Source of the DNA: Acanthamoeba sp. SK_2022b | Lineage: Eukaryota; Discosea; Longamoebia; Acanthamoebidae | Direction of reading: 5' to 3' | NCBI GenBank assembly: GCA_027943245.1 | Contig: JANDJZ010000046.1 | Span: 108,250-172,249 of the forward strand | Length of the DNA stretch: 64,000 nucleotides | Shown: positions 53,016 through 64,000 of the stretch, in pieces | Numbering within the stretch: the stretch's first letter is position 1 | Layout: each line of letters starts with the position of its first letter | Made by a program: the position numbers and the translations under genes | Notes under the pieces: model-generated | What the model was told of the DNA's origin: nothing | Database searches by the model: none | Seen by the model: the letters and a program-made list of their open reading frames with translations, nothing else

Positions 53016-56000
53016 TCACGTGGTGACGCTTGCCAGGCACCCCAAGAGGCGACCTTGTGCGGCAAACAGAACGAGCTGGTGCTTACTGTCGACATTGACC
53101 GTGGCCAGCTGGGCTGTTGATGCCCCGGCCACCGCCTGCGGCGCGTTGAGCTGGCCGAGCATGAAGGCGACCGACTCGCGGGCGCCGTCAGACGCCGGCA
53201 GAAACTCGAGAACCGTGCCTGTCTGCTCGCTGGTCTCGATCACATTCTCGTAGGCGCGATCCCCCCTGGGGCGCATGCTGGCAATGCTCATCTGAGCTGC
53301 GCATCGCTCCATTACCCTGTACAAAGCGCGCGCACGTGTCCGTGAGCGACGTGCACCGCACTCGCGTGTGCCGGCAGAGAGAGGATGCGTACGAAATGCA
53401 GTTACGATCGGAGGAGAGGCACACGAGAGGGATCGGCACTTGGCAGGAATAGAGACGAGGCGTCGGGCCGCCGCCATTGCTGGCCGATGTATCCGTAGGG
53501 GCGCTGCCGTTCGCGACCGGCACGATGCCCTGCCACGTGATCTCGCCCTGCCACGCGCATACGGGCGACGTGGTCCGCGAGGAGGGCGCGACCGAGTGGA
53601 GGGCTGTGAGGAAGTTGATGGTGTTGTTGAGCGAGGAGATGAGCGTGTTCAGGTCCATGGCCGGGTTGCCGCTGGTCGTGGTGAGCTCCCGCCGCGGGAG
53701 CTGCTGCGGGTTGTGGTGGGACGGCAGAAGGGGAGAAGGCGAGCGCGAGACCGAGGGCGACGATAGGTTGGGCGGTACGTTGACGAGGTTGAAGGGGCAC
53801 GAGGAAAGGGGAGACGACGAGCGGCTCGACGAAGTCGTCCCCGGTTCCGCGAAGCCCCCCGAGTACACCGAAGAGAAGGCCGGAAGCGAAGAGATGGGCG
53901 GGAGCAGCGGAACGAAGGCCGAAGAGGAGGAGCGGGGGCGAGGCGGAGATAGCGAGGAGAGGGGCGGGAGGATTGGAGGTTGCTGTTGCGGCGGCAGGGC
54001 GACGATGCGTGGCAGGGAGGCCCCCAACGGGAAGTGCTTGTCGGTGACGATGGGTGTCGGAAGGAGCGTCTGGTAGGGCGACGGGCCGCCGCCGTGGTGC
54101 GGCGGTGGTGCGGGGACCTCGCGTTTGGCCATGTACTTCTGAGCCGATGACTCGAAGAACTTGTCCTTGGCCCTCTTGTTCTGGAACCAGATCTGGACGC
54201 CGCGCGGTGTGAGGCCTGCGTATTGTCCCCCCCCCCAATAGCGTGAGTGACTGATGCGCCTGATACGTGGGCACAAGTACACGCGCGAAAAGGACGAGAT
54301 CGTGAAGGGCTGGAGGCGCACCTGTGGCCACGGAGATGGCCTGTCTTTTTGCTGTGTTGGGGAAGCGGGTGATGGCGTACTCAGCCTCCAAGATCTCCAG
54401 TTGCTGAGGCGTCTTCAAGCGCCGCTTGCTGAGCCTCTCCTTCTTCTGTAAATTGCGCATGTTCGAGGGTGAGGCCAAGGCACTGCGAGGGTGTAGCTGA
54501 TCGACCAAGCCAGGAGGAGTGACGGACCTTGCTTTCGGTCGACTCTTCGTGGGCGGCAGATCGCTTCTTGCCGCGTCGTGACCGCTTCTCGGACTCTATG
54601 TCGTGCGCGTCCTCGCCATCCTCTCCTTCGTTTTCAGAGTCAGCAGGTTCCTCCTTGACAGGGGACGACGACCTGCTGGAGGACAGGGCCTCGATTGCAG
54701 TCGCAGCGCTCAGCTTGTCCTCCTCGGACTCATGGCGGCCGTAAGACTGGCGCTTCTGCTCGATTGTGCGATGAGCGTAAGCCACGGTTGTCTGGCACTG
54801 GTAAGAAGAAAGGGCAAGCGGATATGTGAAACGAACCTCACCGCCCCACGGGGAGAAGGCCGATGAGGAAGACTGGATGGCTGGTCCAGGCTGGGTGAGC
54901 GCGGGAGGCAGGGCCACCGTCGTGGAGGCGGACACGCACCGAGGCGAGATACGGCCCTCGGCTGCGAGCTTGCCTTCCTCGGCTTCGAGGGGCAGGCCAT
55001 GGAAGGGAAACAAGCCTTGTATAGGGTCGCGGACCACGCAGGTCGAGTCGCGCAGGGCCGGACTGCTTGGCGAGCTTCCACTCTTGGTGACCCGTGACTT
55101 GTGGGCGCGTGGGGCAGCTCGGGAGTCGTCGGCGCTCGCTCTCCTCTTGCGCTTGGTGCTGCCGTTCGCGGAGGGCGACGTGGTCGTGGTGGTGGTCGTC
55201 GTCGTGATCGCCAGCGAAGAAGTGAGACCTCCCGCAGAGGCGAGCGGGCCGCCGTGAATGTCCCAGAGTAGCCACTCGGCTATGCGATCCTGTAGATCTT
55301 GGCAAACCTTGTCGTTGTTGTGTCCGGACGGCTGCACCAATCCACTGAGAGAGACACCATATTGATTGGTTGGATTGATTGATTGAGACAGGTCATACAT
55401 GAACGTGTGTGACCAGGAATGGGCCGCGGTGTCGTACCAGGCGAGAATCGAGTGGAGCATGTGTTGGGCGAACTGCATCTGCTGAACGATTTCCTCGAGC
55501 AACTGCTGTCTCGCTACGGCGTCACTGTCGACTGCGGGCTGCATGCTATCGATCCGGGCCTTGGTCTTGGCGAGCAGACTCTCGAGCGGCGCCCGGTAGC
55601 CGCGGAGGGTCTAGGAAAAGTGTTGCGCAACCGTGCGACACGGGCAGCAACAAGATATAAGCAAAAAAGAAAGCAAATGGCGTCGGAATAATCATAGGAA
55701 TAATGCTGATTGGTTAACGGGGCAGCGGAGGAAAAGAAAAAACCGACATTACCTGCAACCACAGATCCCTGGGGACGGCTGGATCGCGCGCTGGTGAAGC
55801 GAAAGGGCTGGGCTGGCCCCCGACGGGGGTGCCCGGTACCTGGGGGCGCCTGGCGGTCGCAGGAGCTGGCAGGATGAAGGCAATGGGGACCTTGTCAGGG
55901 CGCTTGGGGTTGGGTCGTCTCCCCAGGTTCTTCTTCTTCTTGGCGCTGGGTTGCGTCGTCTCTTGCCCGGCAGCTTCCGCGGGGCCGCTCGCTGCACATT

Positions 56001-56270
56001 TGGTTCGGAAATGGTTTACATGAGTCTCTCAACCAGGTGGACCGTTCCCTGGCGTCTGGGCCTCATGAAACGCATCTCCTGGAAACGAGGGCAATGCGTA
56101 CTCAATGATGAGGCTGCGGGGGCTGTGAATTGGCTGTCGAGCGCTTCTCCCTCGCTGGTGGTGGGGGCAAGTGCGGCCAGGCGACGAGAGATTAGCTCGA
56201 AGTAGCGTGCCTCGTCGTAGGCCCCCTTGAAGGCTTCCTCCTCGATGGTTTGGGACCATGCCTGTACCTC
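53016..56270 (-). CDS. Homeodomain transcription factor (5' exon unresolved)
   Basis: The homeodomain is split by an intron: KKERLSKRRLKTPQQLEILE, AEYAITRFPNTAKRQAISVA then LTPRGVQIWFQNKRAKDKFF with the WFQNKR recognition helix. Upstream, on the minus strand, exons encode FPGEVQAWSQTIEEEAFKGA (near 56270), an SAKKKKNLGRRPNPKRPDKV stretch, VPRDLWLQTLRGYRAPLESL and a long Ser/Thr/Glu-rich region with basic nuclear-signal clusters (STKRKRRASADD, EKRSRRGKKRSA). Downstream is a Ser/Pro-rich linker and a compact end: GTVLEFLPASDGARESVAFM, VDSKHQLVLFAAQGRLLGCL. Atypical homeodomains with such C-terminal regions occur in amoebae and plants. The true start could be ATG 56446 (MPMDEQGRQVV) or further up; two frames are open there. 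Confidence 0.83.
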
Positions 56271-56449
56271 ACCAGGGAACTGAGCAAGAAGGCCCTGACT
56301 GCGTTGTTGTTGTTGTACGAAAGCCAGTTGACAAAGATGGACGTGGTCATCAACAATGTGAGTGTCACCTTACGTTGTTGAGCGAAGAAGAGGCGTATGT
56401 ACATCTGCTCACGGACTACCTGACGTCCTTGCTCATCCATTGGCACAGC

Positions 56450-57689
56450 TCCGTTTGTGTGATTTGCCTTGGCTGCCGTGCACGTTGCAAGTAGTAGAAG
56501 AAGAAGAATTTGAGTTTACACTCTTCCACAACCCAAAGAGGCGATCGCCGTGATGCGGCGTAAGTGTGAGAAAGTGGGAGGGGAAAAACAGGTGGAGCGG
56601 GCACCACCGAATGAACAGATCGGGGGCGCCGCCCTTTCAAATAAGTTTTGTCCGCCGGCCTTCTTATTGGCCGAAATTGTTGGCGTGCCCTTCGCCTCGT
56701 GACCCAAAGAAAGGCCTACGAGGAATACTGCCCCGGTCTGCGGCTCAAGATGCGTACCCACACAGCTCAGCGGAGGGGCGTTGACGTATTTCTTACGGCC
56801 CATGGGTTGTGTCTGTCTGGCAATCGAATGGCCCAGGTTGCTCCCTCTAACGTTGACTGCTGGTGCCAATCCTTGGTGACCAACAGCGATGTTGGACACC
56901 GTATGCTGTTGCATTATCGTACGTCCTTCTAAGACCAATGTGCCGATACGGCCGGTCGGTGGTTGTGGACCTCTTGCTCCTTGCGTGCCGGCGGTGCGCG
57001 TCTCCGAAGCTCAACACAACAAACCGCGCAAAGCGCGCAGAAGCATGCTGCGGAGCTCTAGCTGACAGCCATTCGGGCCCATGAGGCAAGAGTGGCAGCT
57101 CGTACACACTCCGACCAATCGGCGCCTGTAGAACACGCTGCACCTCGCGCTTTCGGCCAATCGCTTCAGGTCATAGTCGCGGTTGAACAACCAATTCTGC
57201 GTTTTAATCATACGCCCAAACGAACACCCAGCAAACACGCTGTTGCGGCGTGCGGGCCCCTTGTCCGAAGAGATCGGCAGGCCGTGGAAAAGGTGAGTGA
57301 ATCATCTCACTCACGGTAGCTGCGCCAATTTACAACAAAAAGCTGACAGGGCCACGTCAGGGCTGTGCCCCCCCCATTAGCAAGTGTGCGTGTTGTTCCA
57401 ACGAGCCCTTTTCTCCTCTTTCCTCGCAGAGGGGTAAGGTTTTCTCTTGTCTACCAAAACATTTCCACGAGCAAGAAGAGCAAAGAGAAGACAAGAAGCA
57501 AGAAGGACCATATTGGCGTGCAACCGTGGGGGTAGACCCCTTTCACTCCCACTGCGCGCGAACTGGTCTTGCAAGACGCGCACGCTTAATTACATACCTC
57601 TGGCAGCTGCGCGCCAAGAGGCGCCTTCTTACAGTCCTTCCACCTACTAGGAACATGGCATGATGGCCGTCGAGTCGATCGTCTGCCCC
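56450..57689. other. Intergenic, nothing assigned
   Basis: About 1.2 kb between the homeodomain gene and the F-BAR gene. Frames are short and unlike coding sequence. No repeats, tRNA or mobile element recognised. Confidence 0.4.
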
Positions 57690-59293
57690 TCACAGGTACT
57701 CCACGTAGTTAGCGGGGAAGCGTCCGCCCTCTCCCGTCATTTGGTTGGTGCCGTAAATCCATCCGCTACCGTCGTCCGCCTCGACCAAAAGCAAGTCGCC
57801 GGGTTGCAAGCTGATCTCCTCTTCCTGCTCCCTCTTGAAGGCGTAGAGCGCGCGTGCCTTCCTCTCCGGCTCGGGCGGTGGCTCCTCGATCAGAGGTACT
57901 CCCTTGGCGGGGCTCGGCGACAAGCCGGACGGTGCAAGTTCTTCCACCCACCCGCTAGGGAAAGCACCAATCACGCCGTTCAACTCTCCCTGCCACCAAC
58001 CGCTCTCATCCTTCTCCGATACCGTGATGATGTCGCCCTTCTTGAAGCTCAGCTCCGGCTGCGTCTCTCCCCTGTAGTCGAAGAGCGCTCGCACCTGCAG
58101 CACCGGCGTCACCTCCGGCCTGGGGGATGGCGCCGGAACAACCTTGGCTGCCGGCGGCGAGATAGCTGCCGCTGCAACGGCAGAGGCCGCTTGTGACTGG
58201 ATCTGAGCCCCACCGGCCGAAGCGCGAGGCGACATGAGGCTGGTGACCTGACCACTCTGGCCGCGCAGAGTGGAGTTGGGAGCGAGGGTGAGCGGCCCGC
58301 CGATGGAGAGCCTTCGGTTGTCCTTCGGGTCGTAGGGTTCATAGTCCGCCTTGGGCGGCTTGGGCTTGCCGGAGCTCACCCGCTCGACGTAAGCCACGAT
58401 GTCGGCTGCCGGGTCGACCGCGTCGAGGATCGGCTGCACGGCGGCGCACCGCTCTGTGACCTGGTCGACTAGTCCGCTTTGCAGAGAGACGATGTGCTTG
58501 AGCGAAGACTGTGTGATCTGCAGTCGCTCTACCTCGAGCCGCTGCAATTCACTCATGGCCTTGGGCATCTCCGTGTCGTACATGCGCACCTGCGATTCCA
58601 CAAGCGTGGCGATCGCGGCCTTGTAGGCGGTGTCCGCCTTGATTGATATCTTCTCGTCCTTCGTCACCTTCTTTCCCAGCTTCTGCAATATGCTGCCCGG
58701 CTGCCCGCTCATCGTTGCCCGGTCGTATTCTGTACAACCAGCACATGGCATGCCATCGTACATAGTGTCCGCGTTAATGGGGGCGGTGTTTGATAGAAGA
58801 GAGAGAGAGAGAGAGAGAGCGATCAAAGTACGGGTCATTGTCTTGTACCTTCTTGGGTCTCGTCTTGTTTCCTGCGAGCCCTGTAGTAGGCAGACCTGGC
58901 CTTGTCGCGCTTTTCGGTCTGGACTTCAAGATCTTTGATGAGCTTGGTGCCCTGCTCGACTAGCGCTCTGGCCTGTCTTTTACTTTCGGCCTTGTGTTCG
59001 AGAATGTGGTCCTTCACTTCAGTGACCAGCCGATCCCCGAACTGATCGTGCCACATGGCTAGCTTCTCTGTTTCGGCGCGCAGTGCGGTCCAGGCCACCC
59101 CCAGCGAAGCGTACTCATCGATAGTCGTCATCTTCATCAACTTTTGGAGCTTCATGGCGTATTCTTTCTCCAAGAGGGCCCTCTTCTGAACGAAGATCGC
59201 CACCTCTCCCGAGAAGTGCTTACCCTCGTTCAGTCGCTTCACCACCTTTTCAAACTGATCCCACATGTGGTCAGCGAAATTGAGCGTTGCCAT
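57690..59293 (-). CDS. F-BAR protein with two C-terminal SH3 domains
   Basis: MATLNFADHMWDQFEKVVKR begins an F-BAR (FCH) domain. Its helices include KRALLEKEYAMKLQKLMKM, WHDQFGDRLVTEVKDHIL and KRQARALVEQGTKLIKDLE. After an intron at about 58735-58850 the coiled coil continues (ESQVRMYDTEMPKAMSELQR, RLQITQSSLKHIVSLQSGL). A Pro/Ala/Ser linker follows, then two SH3 domains: VRALFDYRGETQPELSFKKG with ESGWWQGELNGVIGAFPSGW, and ARALYAFKREQEEEISLQPG with GSGWIYGTNQMTGEGGRFPA. F-BAR dimers bend membranes and SH3 domains recruit Pro-rich actin regulators (WASP, dynamin). The layout resembles nervous wreck/FCHSD and amoebozoan endocytic F-BAR proteins. Confidence 0.92.
58799..58820. repeat. (GA)n tract in the F-BAR gene intron
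   Basis: Eleven GA units in the intron between the F-BAR helices. Similar GA/CT runs occur in introns at 42976-42998 (XRN gene) and at 63286-63311 and 63511-63530 (helicase gene). Confidence 0.8.
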
Positions 59294-59528
59294 CTTTGTC
59301 TCACACCGCTTCACTCGTCTGTGGACCCTGTCTTGTCAGACCAGGTAGGCTCTCTCTCTCTCTCGTAGAAAGAGCTCTTTTTACGCCCCTTGGAGTTGGT
59401 TGCACAGATGTCGACGTCATTCCTTTTTTGCGCATCTTTTGAGTTGCCTGCGGTTCCAGCGTGGCCTCTGCGAACTCTTCTCCAGGGGGTGTTGGTGCTA
59501 AAACAGAAGACGCCGCTACACGGGCAGC

Positions 59529-61195
59529 ATGCAAGAAAAAGCGATTGGCGGCAAGCCACAAACCCAGTCACGGATTGCCCGCTACAGGTTCGTGAGGAAG
59601 CTGGGCGATGGCACACAAGGCTCGGTAAAGCTCTACCGCAACACAATCACCGATAGGCTGGTAGGCTCTTCCTCGGAGTGATACTGCACCTTCGCAAGGC
59701 GGTGACATATTGAAGACGACAGGTTGCTGTCAAGAAGATGAGGCGCACGTTCAAGGACTGGAACGAATGTATGGAGATAAATGAAGTGCGGGTACGCGGC
59801 TCACGTCTTCCCTTCTTGTCTCGACGGGCGACTGACTCACTACGCAAAAACAGAGTTTGAAACAGCTATGTAGCTTTGCGCATCCCAACATCATCGTGTG
59901 CGAAGAGGTGATAAAAGAAAACGGCCGTCTTTATCTTGGTACGTCTGCTTGAAGCTTCTCTTCCTTGACCCTCACTAATGTGTGCGGTGGGGTCGAAGTC
60001 TTCGAGGTACGACAACCGTGCAAGCAAGGAAAGAGACTGCTATCATGACCCTACCTTTAGCACATGGAGGACACCCTGTACGAGCTTATTAGACGTCGGC
60101 CGCAGGGCGATCCTTTTCCTGAAACCAAGATACGCAGCGTCATGTAAGACAACATGCCCTGGCTTTGACGGCGCTTACTGATCGACAACCTGTCCAGGTA
60201 CCAGCTGCTGCAGGGACTTGCATTCATGCACGATAACGGATTCTTCCATCGAGGTACAGCGTCTCTCTTCCTGCCCGTTCCAAACCACCGGACACAAACC
60301 TAACGAGTGGATGCAGATCTCAAGCCGGAGAACCTCCTCTACACAACTGAAACAATCAAGTTATCTGACTTGTACTTGTTCCATGCGATTCTCAGCTTCG
60401 TTTGGTAAACTCAGCTAACCAAACGTCGCAGTGGCCTTGCCCGGCACTTTTCATCAGGTCCACCCTACACTGACTACATCTCAACCAGATGGTACACGTC
60501 TTTTCATGGCTGTCAACTTTCTTGCCAATACAACGTTCTACCAGTCGGGTTAACTTCTATCAACTGGAGGTATCGAGCGCCAGAGGTCATACTCAAGAAT
60601 GGAACCTACAGCTCTGCTATCGACATATGGGTGCGTGGCCTTTCTCGCGAGCAATAGCTTCTAGTTCTGACACGTGGAGCTCGTACACCAGGCCGTAGGT
60701 GCGATTATGGCGGAGATGGTGCGTAAGGCAACCGCTTGACAATAACCAGCAGCAATTTGACAACTTCTCTGCGGAGCAGTATCTCTTGCGTCCCTTGTTC
60801 CCCGGCACGAGTGAAGTGGGGCAGATGAGATGCATCTGCTCCGTGTTGGGCTCTCCCACTGAGGAGGAGTGGCCTGAGGGTGGCCGTTTTCGCACAGCCT
60901 TTCCAGCAGTAACGCTCGCCCAAGTCATGTGCAGCTGGGGTCAGTTGACGAACACACCTCACGCTCCAGATGTTGAGAGTTCCGCTCTCTCAAGTCATTC
61001 CGCACGCCAGTACCGAGGCTATCCACTTGATGCAAGCGTTGCTGATGTGGAACCCCACCCAGCGACCCAGTGCAGCAGAGGTGCGCCGCCGCTCATCTTC
61101 TGAACCCATTGCACTTTTTCTCAATCCAGCGGCCGTGTGTGCAGGCTCTCAAGTACCCGTTCTTCGAGCTCGAGTTCGGCCTGCCAGTGGCGTAG
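59529..61195 (+). CDS. MAK/ICK/MOK (RCK) family protein kinase
   Basis: The start at 59529 ([20 protein letters not shown]) leads into the Gly loop [18 protein letters not shown]. Many short introns separate [17 protein letters not shown] (catalytic Lys), [54 protein letters not shown] and [39 protein letters not shown] crosses an intron inside DF|G and carries the TDY activation motif of the RCK group. [34 protein letters not shown] and [16 protein letters not shown] complete the fold up to the stop. RCK kinases regulate cilia length in animals and algae, and Ime2 of this group drives meiosis in yeast. Acanthamoeba lacks cilia, so the role is open. No C-terminal tail beyond the kinase domain, unlike MAK and ICK. 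Confidence 0.87.
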
Positions 61196-61278
61196 CTAGC
61201 CGCGGCGTTTCATTGAGAGAAGAACGGCAAGGCAAGCACTTCCCACCAATAAATAGAGTTGAGAGACACCAAGGCACG

Positions 61279-61793
61279 CTAGCTCCACTTTGCGGCCTCC
61301 TGTGGGCCGATCAGGCCGTCGGTGCTGATGAGCTGCGTGATGACTTCTATCAGGCCGCTGTGACTGATGTCGAACATGGGGTCGCTGATCTTTGCCGTGA
61401 GAAGCTTGTCCAGCTCCACTTTCAGTTCCTACATACGCAAACAGGCAACTGTCGTCAGTTGAAACTTCGTGAGGTTGGCTTGTGCGGGGTCGAAAGAGGC
61501 TGTGCCTTGGTGAGGACAGCGATTCGAGGATCAGCGCGGAACTGTATCCATTCGTCGACCTTGATGATCTTGAGATGGTGCACGACGTCGATCTCCCGCC
61601 CAAAGAGCAGCAACGGGTAATGCGACACCATGCTGGACTGGCGTACGAACACCTTGCTTGTTTTGACCTTCTCGCCGAACAGCAGCCACGGCGACTCGAA
61701 CTCGTTCACCGAAAAGTTCACCGAGCTCGGGTGCAGGAACACACGACCTATTCGCCCCCCCCCCCGCGACTGCGGTTCAGCGGACAAGATCAC

Positions 61794-61868
<75 letters not shown>

Positions 61869-64000
61869 CACTGCAGGGTGGGTCTCGAGCTTACCGTCGT
61901 CTCTGGTGTAGAACTTGAGGTCCCTCGCATCGTGGGGCTGGGCTATGGAACCCGGGATGACCTGCACGTACCGCGTCTCGGGCGACGAGATGCGCACGAC
62001 GTTGGGGTAAAGGCCGCAGCAGAGGGCGGCCTTGACGATGCGCGTGTTCTTGGCGTTGATGTTGAGCCGCGCACCCGTGGCCTCCTTCACGCCGTCGCTG
62101 CCTCTTCCGGCGGCCTTGGCCTGCTTGTTCATGAGCCGCGTGCTCACTCGCTGGTCGAGGAACCCGATCTCGGAAAGAAGCTCGGCGTACTGCCGCTTCA
62201 GATCGGCGATGGCCTGCAGCGCCGGGCGAGACAGGAATTTCTGCAACGATGCATCGATGCCGGCCGCGACTCGAGGCAATCAGCGGTGCCCTCTTGTCGC
62301 TATGAATGGGGGGGGGGAGGAGGGGAGGATGAGGAGAGGCGAGGAGGAACGCACGTCATTGCAGTATTGCATCTCTCTGCCGTCGGCCTTGGCGGCGAGC
62401 CATCCGTTGTAGGCGTTCATGAGGGTCAGGTGGTCGCTCTTGTCCAACGCGAGGCCCAAGCGAGCCTGGTTGGCCTCCTCGCGTCGGTCGGGAGGCGAAT
62501 AGAAGGCCGACTTGCCGGCGCTCATGGCCGCCGCGATCGTCAGCACCGGGTCGAGGCAGCAGAGGATGGCCCCGAACAGCATCATCTTCCCGATGTGCAC
62601 GTCCACCGGCAGTTGCGCTGCGGGCCGTAGGACATTGGGGGGAGGGGGAGAGGGGGAAGAGCGACTCTCAGGGATAGTTCAATACCGTATGGACATACAT
62701 TGGGGGGGAGGGCACGTACCGAGATGGTAGCCCAGAGGGGTCAGCTTCTCCTCTTCCTTCTGGAGCGCGTTGACTTGATGCAGCGTCTTTGGGAGTCGAG
62801 GTCAACTCGAAGCCAACAACAACAACAACAACAACAACACATACGTATAAACACACAAGGAGGGCGCCGTACGTTCAGCGCGGACTGGATGGCGTGGTCG
62901 TCCGGAGGCTGGAGGGCCTGGTGCAGGAACTGCTTCACGGTGCCCCGCACATTGAGGAGCTTTATCTGCAAGCACAGCTGCTCCAGCGGCACTCGCAGTA
63001 TCTCGGGCGGCCTTCAGCGTGAGAAGCAATGAGGGAGGCAAGGCGGTCGTTAGCGAAGGCCATAAGCGGGAAGGAGAGAGGTGTCCGACACCCACCGTTG
63101 ATCCATAAGCTCTGCGTGGCGCCGCTCCGTGTAGAGCTTGAAGCAGAGACCCTTCTTGACTCGACCGGCACGACCTCGTCGCTGCGCGGCGTTGGCCTTG
63201 GCGATCCACGTCTCGCCCAGACACGACAGCTTGGACACTGCGCCACCGTCGCTACACGTCAACACAGCGCACTAAGGGGATAAACAGCGAGAGAGAGAGA
63301 GAGAGAGAGAGGATGGTGCGCACCGGGATCGTACTGCATCTCGTTCATCTTGCCGGTGTCGATCACCACCACCACGTCGTCGATGGTGACCGACGTCTCG
63401 GCGATGCTGCGCAGCGAGGGAGAGTGGGAGTCAGGCTTTAAAATTTCTGCCTCGCCCGGGGTGGGGATCAGGGCAAAAGGGCGAGAGCGTGGAGGTGGCC
63501 AAAGAGGGAGAGAGAGAGAGAGAGAGAGACGCACTTGGTCGAGAGGATGATCTTGCGCACGCCCGGGGGCGGTCTCTCGAAGACGCGCTGCTGCTGCGAG
63601 GTGGAGATGGACGAGTGGAGCGGCAGGACGAGGTACTTGTTCTCCGCCCGCCGGTCCCGAGCGCTGCGCTGCAGGCGCTCGAGCATCGTCAGGATATCCG
63701 CCATCCCCGAGAAGAACACCAGAATGGCGCCCTTGCTTCCACTACCCTTCTCCTGATGTGTGCGTTTATGTGCGCGCAAAATTAGCGCAATGCGATACGC
63801 ATGACATGTAGACGTAGACGGACGCGCACCTCGGAAAGCTCGGGGAAGGCGCGCTCGCCTTCCTCGCAGATGTAAAAGATGAGGTGCTCGAGCAGGGCCG
63901 GGTCGAGCTTGTTCTCGTTGATGGTCGCCAGGGCCTCGCGGGTCTCCATCGAGTAGGCCGCATACGAGCGGAGGATGTCCTCCCGCCGCTTGCCCTCCTC
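61279..64000 (-). CDS. DEAH-box RNA helicase (DHX29/36/57 group), C-terminal part
   Basis: The gene runs off the right edge, so motifs I-III are missing. Visible minus-strand exons: LATINENKLDPALLEHLIFY, AILVFFSGMADILTMLERL, YLVLPLHSSISTSQQQRVF, KIILST then IAETSVTIDDVVVVIDTG (motif V region), AKANAAQRRGRAGRVKKGL (motif VI), LGYHLAQLPVDVHIGKMML, FGAILCCLDPVLTIAAAMS (helicase-associated domain) and ALCCGLYPNVVRISSPETRY (OB-fold). The end is FVRQSSMVSHYPLLLFGREI, WIQFRADPRIAVLTK, then LKVELDKLLTAKISDP and a short tail. ATP-driven 3'-5' unwinding of structured RNA or G-quadruplexes, or translation initiation, are known family roles. The last intron appears to use a GC donor. Member within the group cannot be settled from this half. 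Confidence 0.88.
61797..61867. repeat. (AC)n microsatellite in a helicase-gene intron
   Basis: About 35 AC units in an intron of the DEAH helicase gene, between the OB-fold exons; the transcript carries (GT)n. A (CAA)n tract at about 62815-62840 lies in another intron of the same gene. Confidence 0.85.

Noticed and set aside
57700..58196. Plus-strand 178-residue frame across the SH3 exons
   Set aside because: Antisense to two clear SH3 domains of the F-BAR protein.
1..64000. CRISPR arrays, operons, bacterial promoters or Shine-Dalgarno sites
   Set aside because: The window is spliced eukaryotic DNA; no regularly spaced direct repeats of CRISPR size were seen.

Overview
This is a eukaryotic nuclear window, GC-rich in exons, with short GT..AG introns every few hundred bases. 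The best organism call is Acanthamoeba or a close relative. The conventional myosin II heavy chain (47323-52345) has about 1,500 residues and ends in a short Ser/Gly/Arg tailpiece like the phosphorylated one known from Acanthamoeba myosin II. The neighbouring gelation-factor filamin, amoeba-type domain mixtures and intron density fit. Genes are close-packed on both strands. Exon joins below were made by eye from splice signals and family homology.

Left part (1-18 kb): the 3' end of a HECT ubiquitin ligase. Next comes a probably intact hAT transposase flanked by an inverted pair of about 210-bp repeats, 35-40 bp from a tRNA-Ala(AGC). A broken-looking F-box gene and a GEX1/Brambleberry/Kar5-type nuclear-fusion protein follow. 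Then come a CBS-domain protein with acidic linkers, a selenocysteine glutathione peroxidase carrying two N-terminal DEP domains with a recognisable SECIS, an intronless Hcp-fold protein of bacterial type, SRP receptor beta, and a glyoxalase-II-like metallo-beta-lactamase protein.

Middle part (18-40 kb): a large multi-module leucine-rich-repeat protein with an acidic tail, a secreted beta-helix membrane protein, and an ABP-120-like filamin. The filamin is divergent from a tandem pair of PH-domain paralogues. A METTL21-like methyltransferase follows, then an AT-richer accessory stretch with a decayed tRNA-Ala copy, an SLC38-type amino acid transporter, a small foldback element and a GTGGCC-type minisatellite.

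Right part (40-64 kb): PIG-H (GPI synthesis) and an XRN 5'-3' exoribonuclease into which a RanBP2 zinc finger and a whole PITH domain appear to be inserted. Then come an Asp-box membrane protein with a Ser/Pro stalk, myosin II, a homeodomain factor, an F-BAR/double-SH3 protein, a MAK/ICK (RCK) kinase, and the 3' part of a DEAH-box helicase running off the window.

Functional threads: actin and cortex (filamin, myosin II, F-BAR, PH pair), RNA turnover (XRN, DEAH helicase), the secretory/GPI route (SRPRB, PIG-H, surface proteins) and redox defence (GPx, MBL hydrolase). The items most worth following up are the DEP-DEP-GPx selenoprotein, the XRN-PITH chimera, the karyogamy protein in an amoeba usually regarded as asexual, and the eukaryotic Hcp protein.
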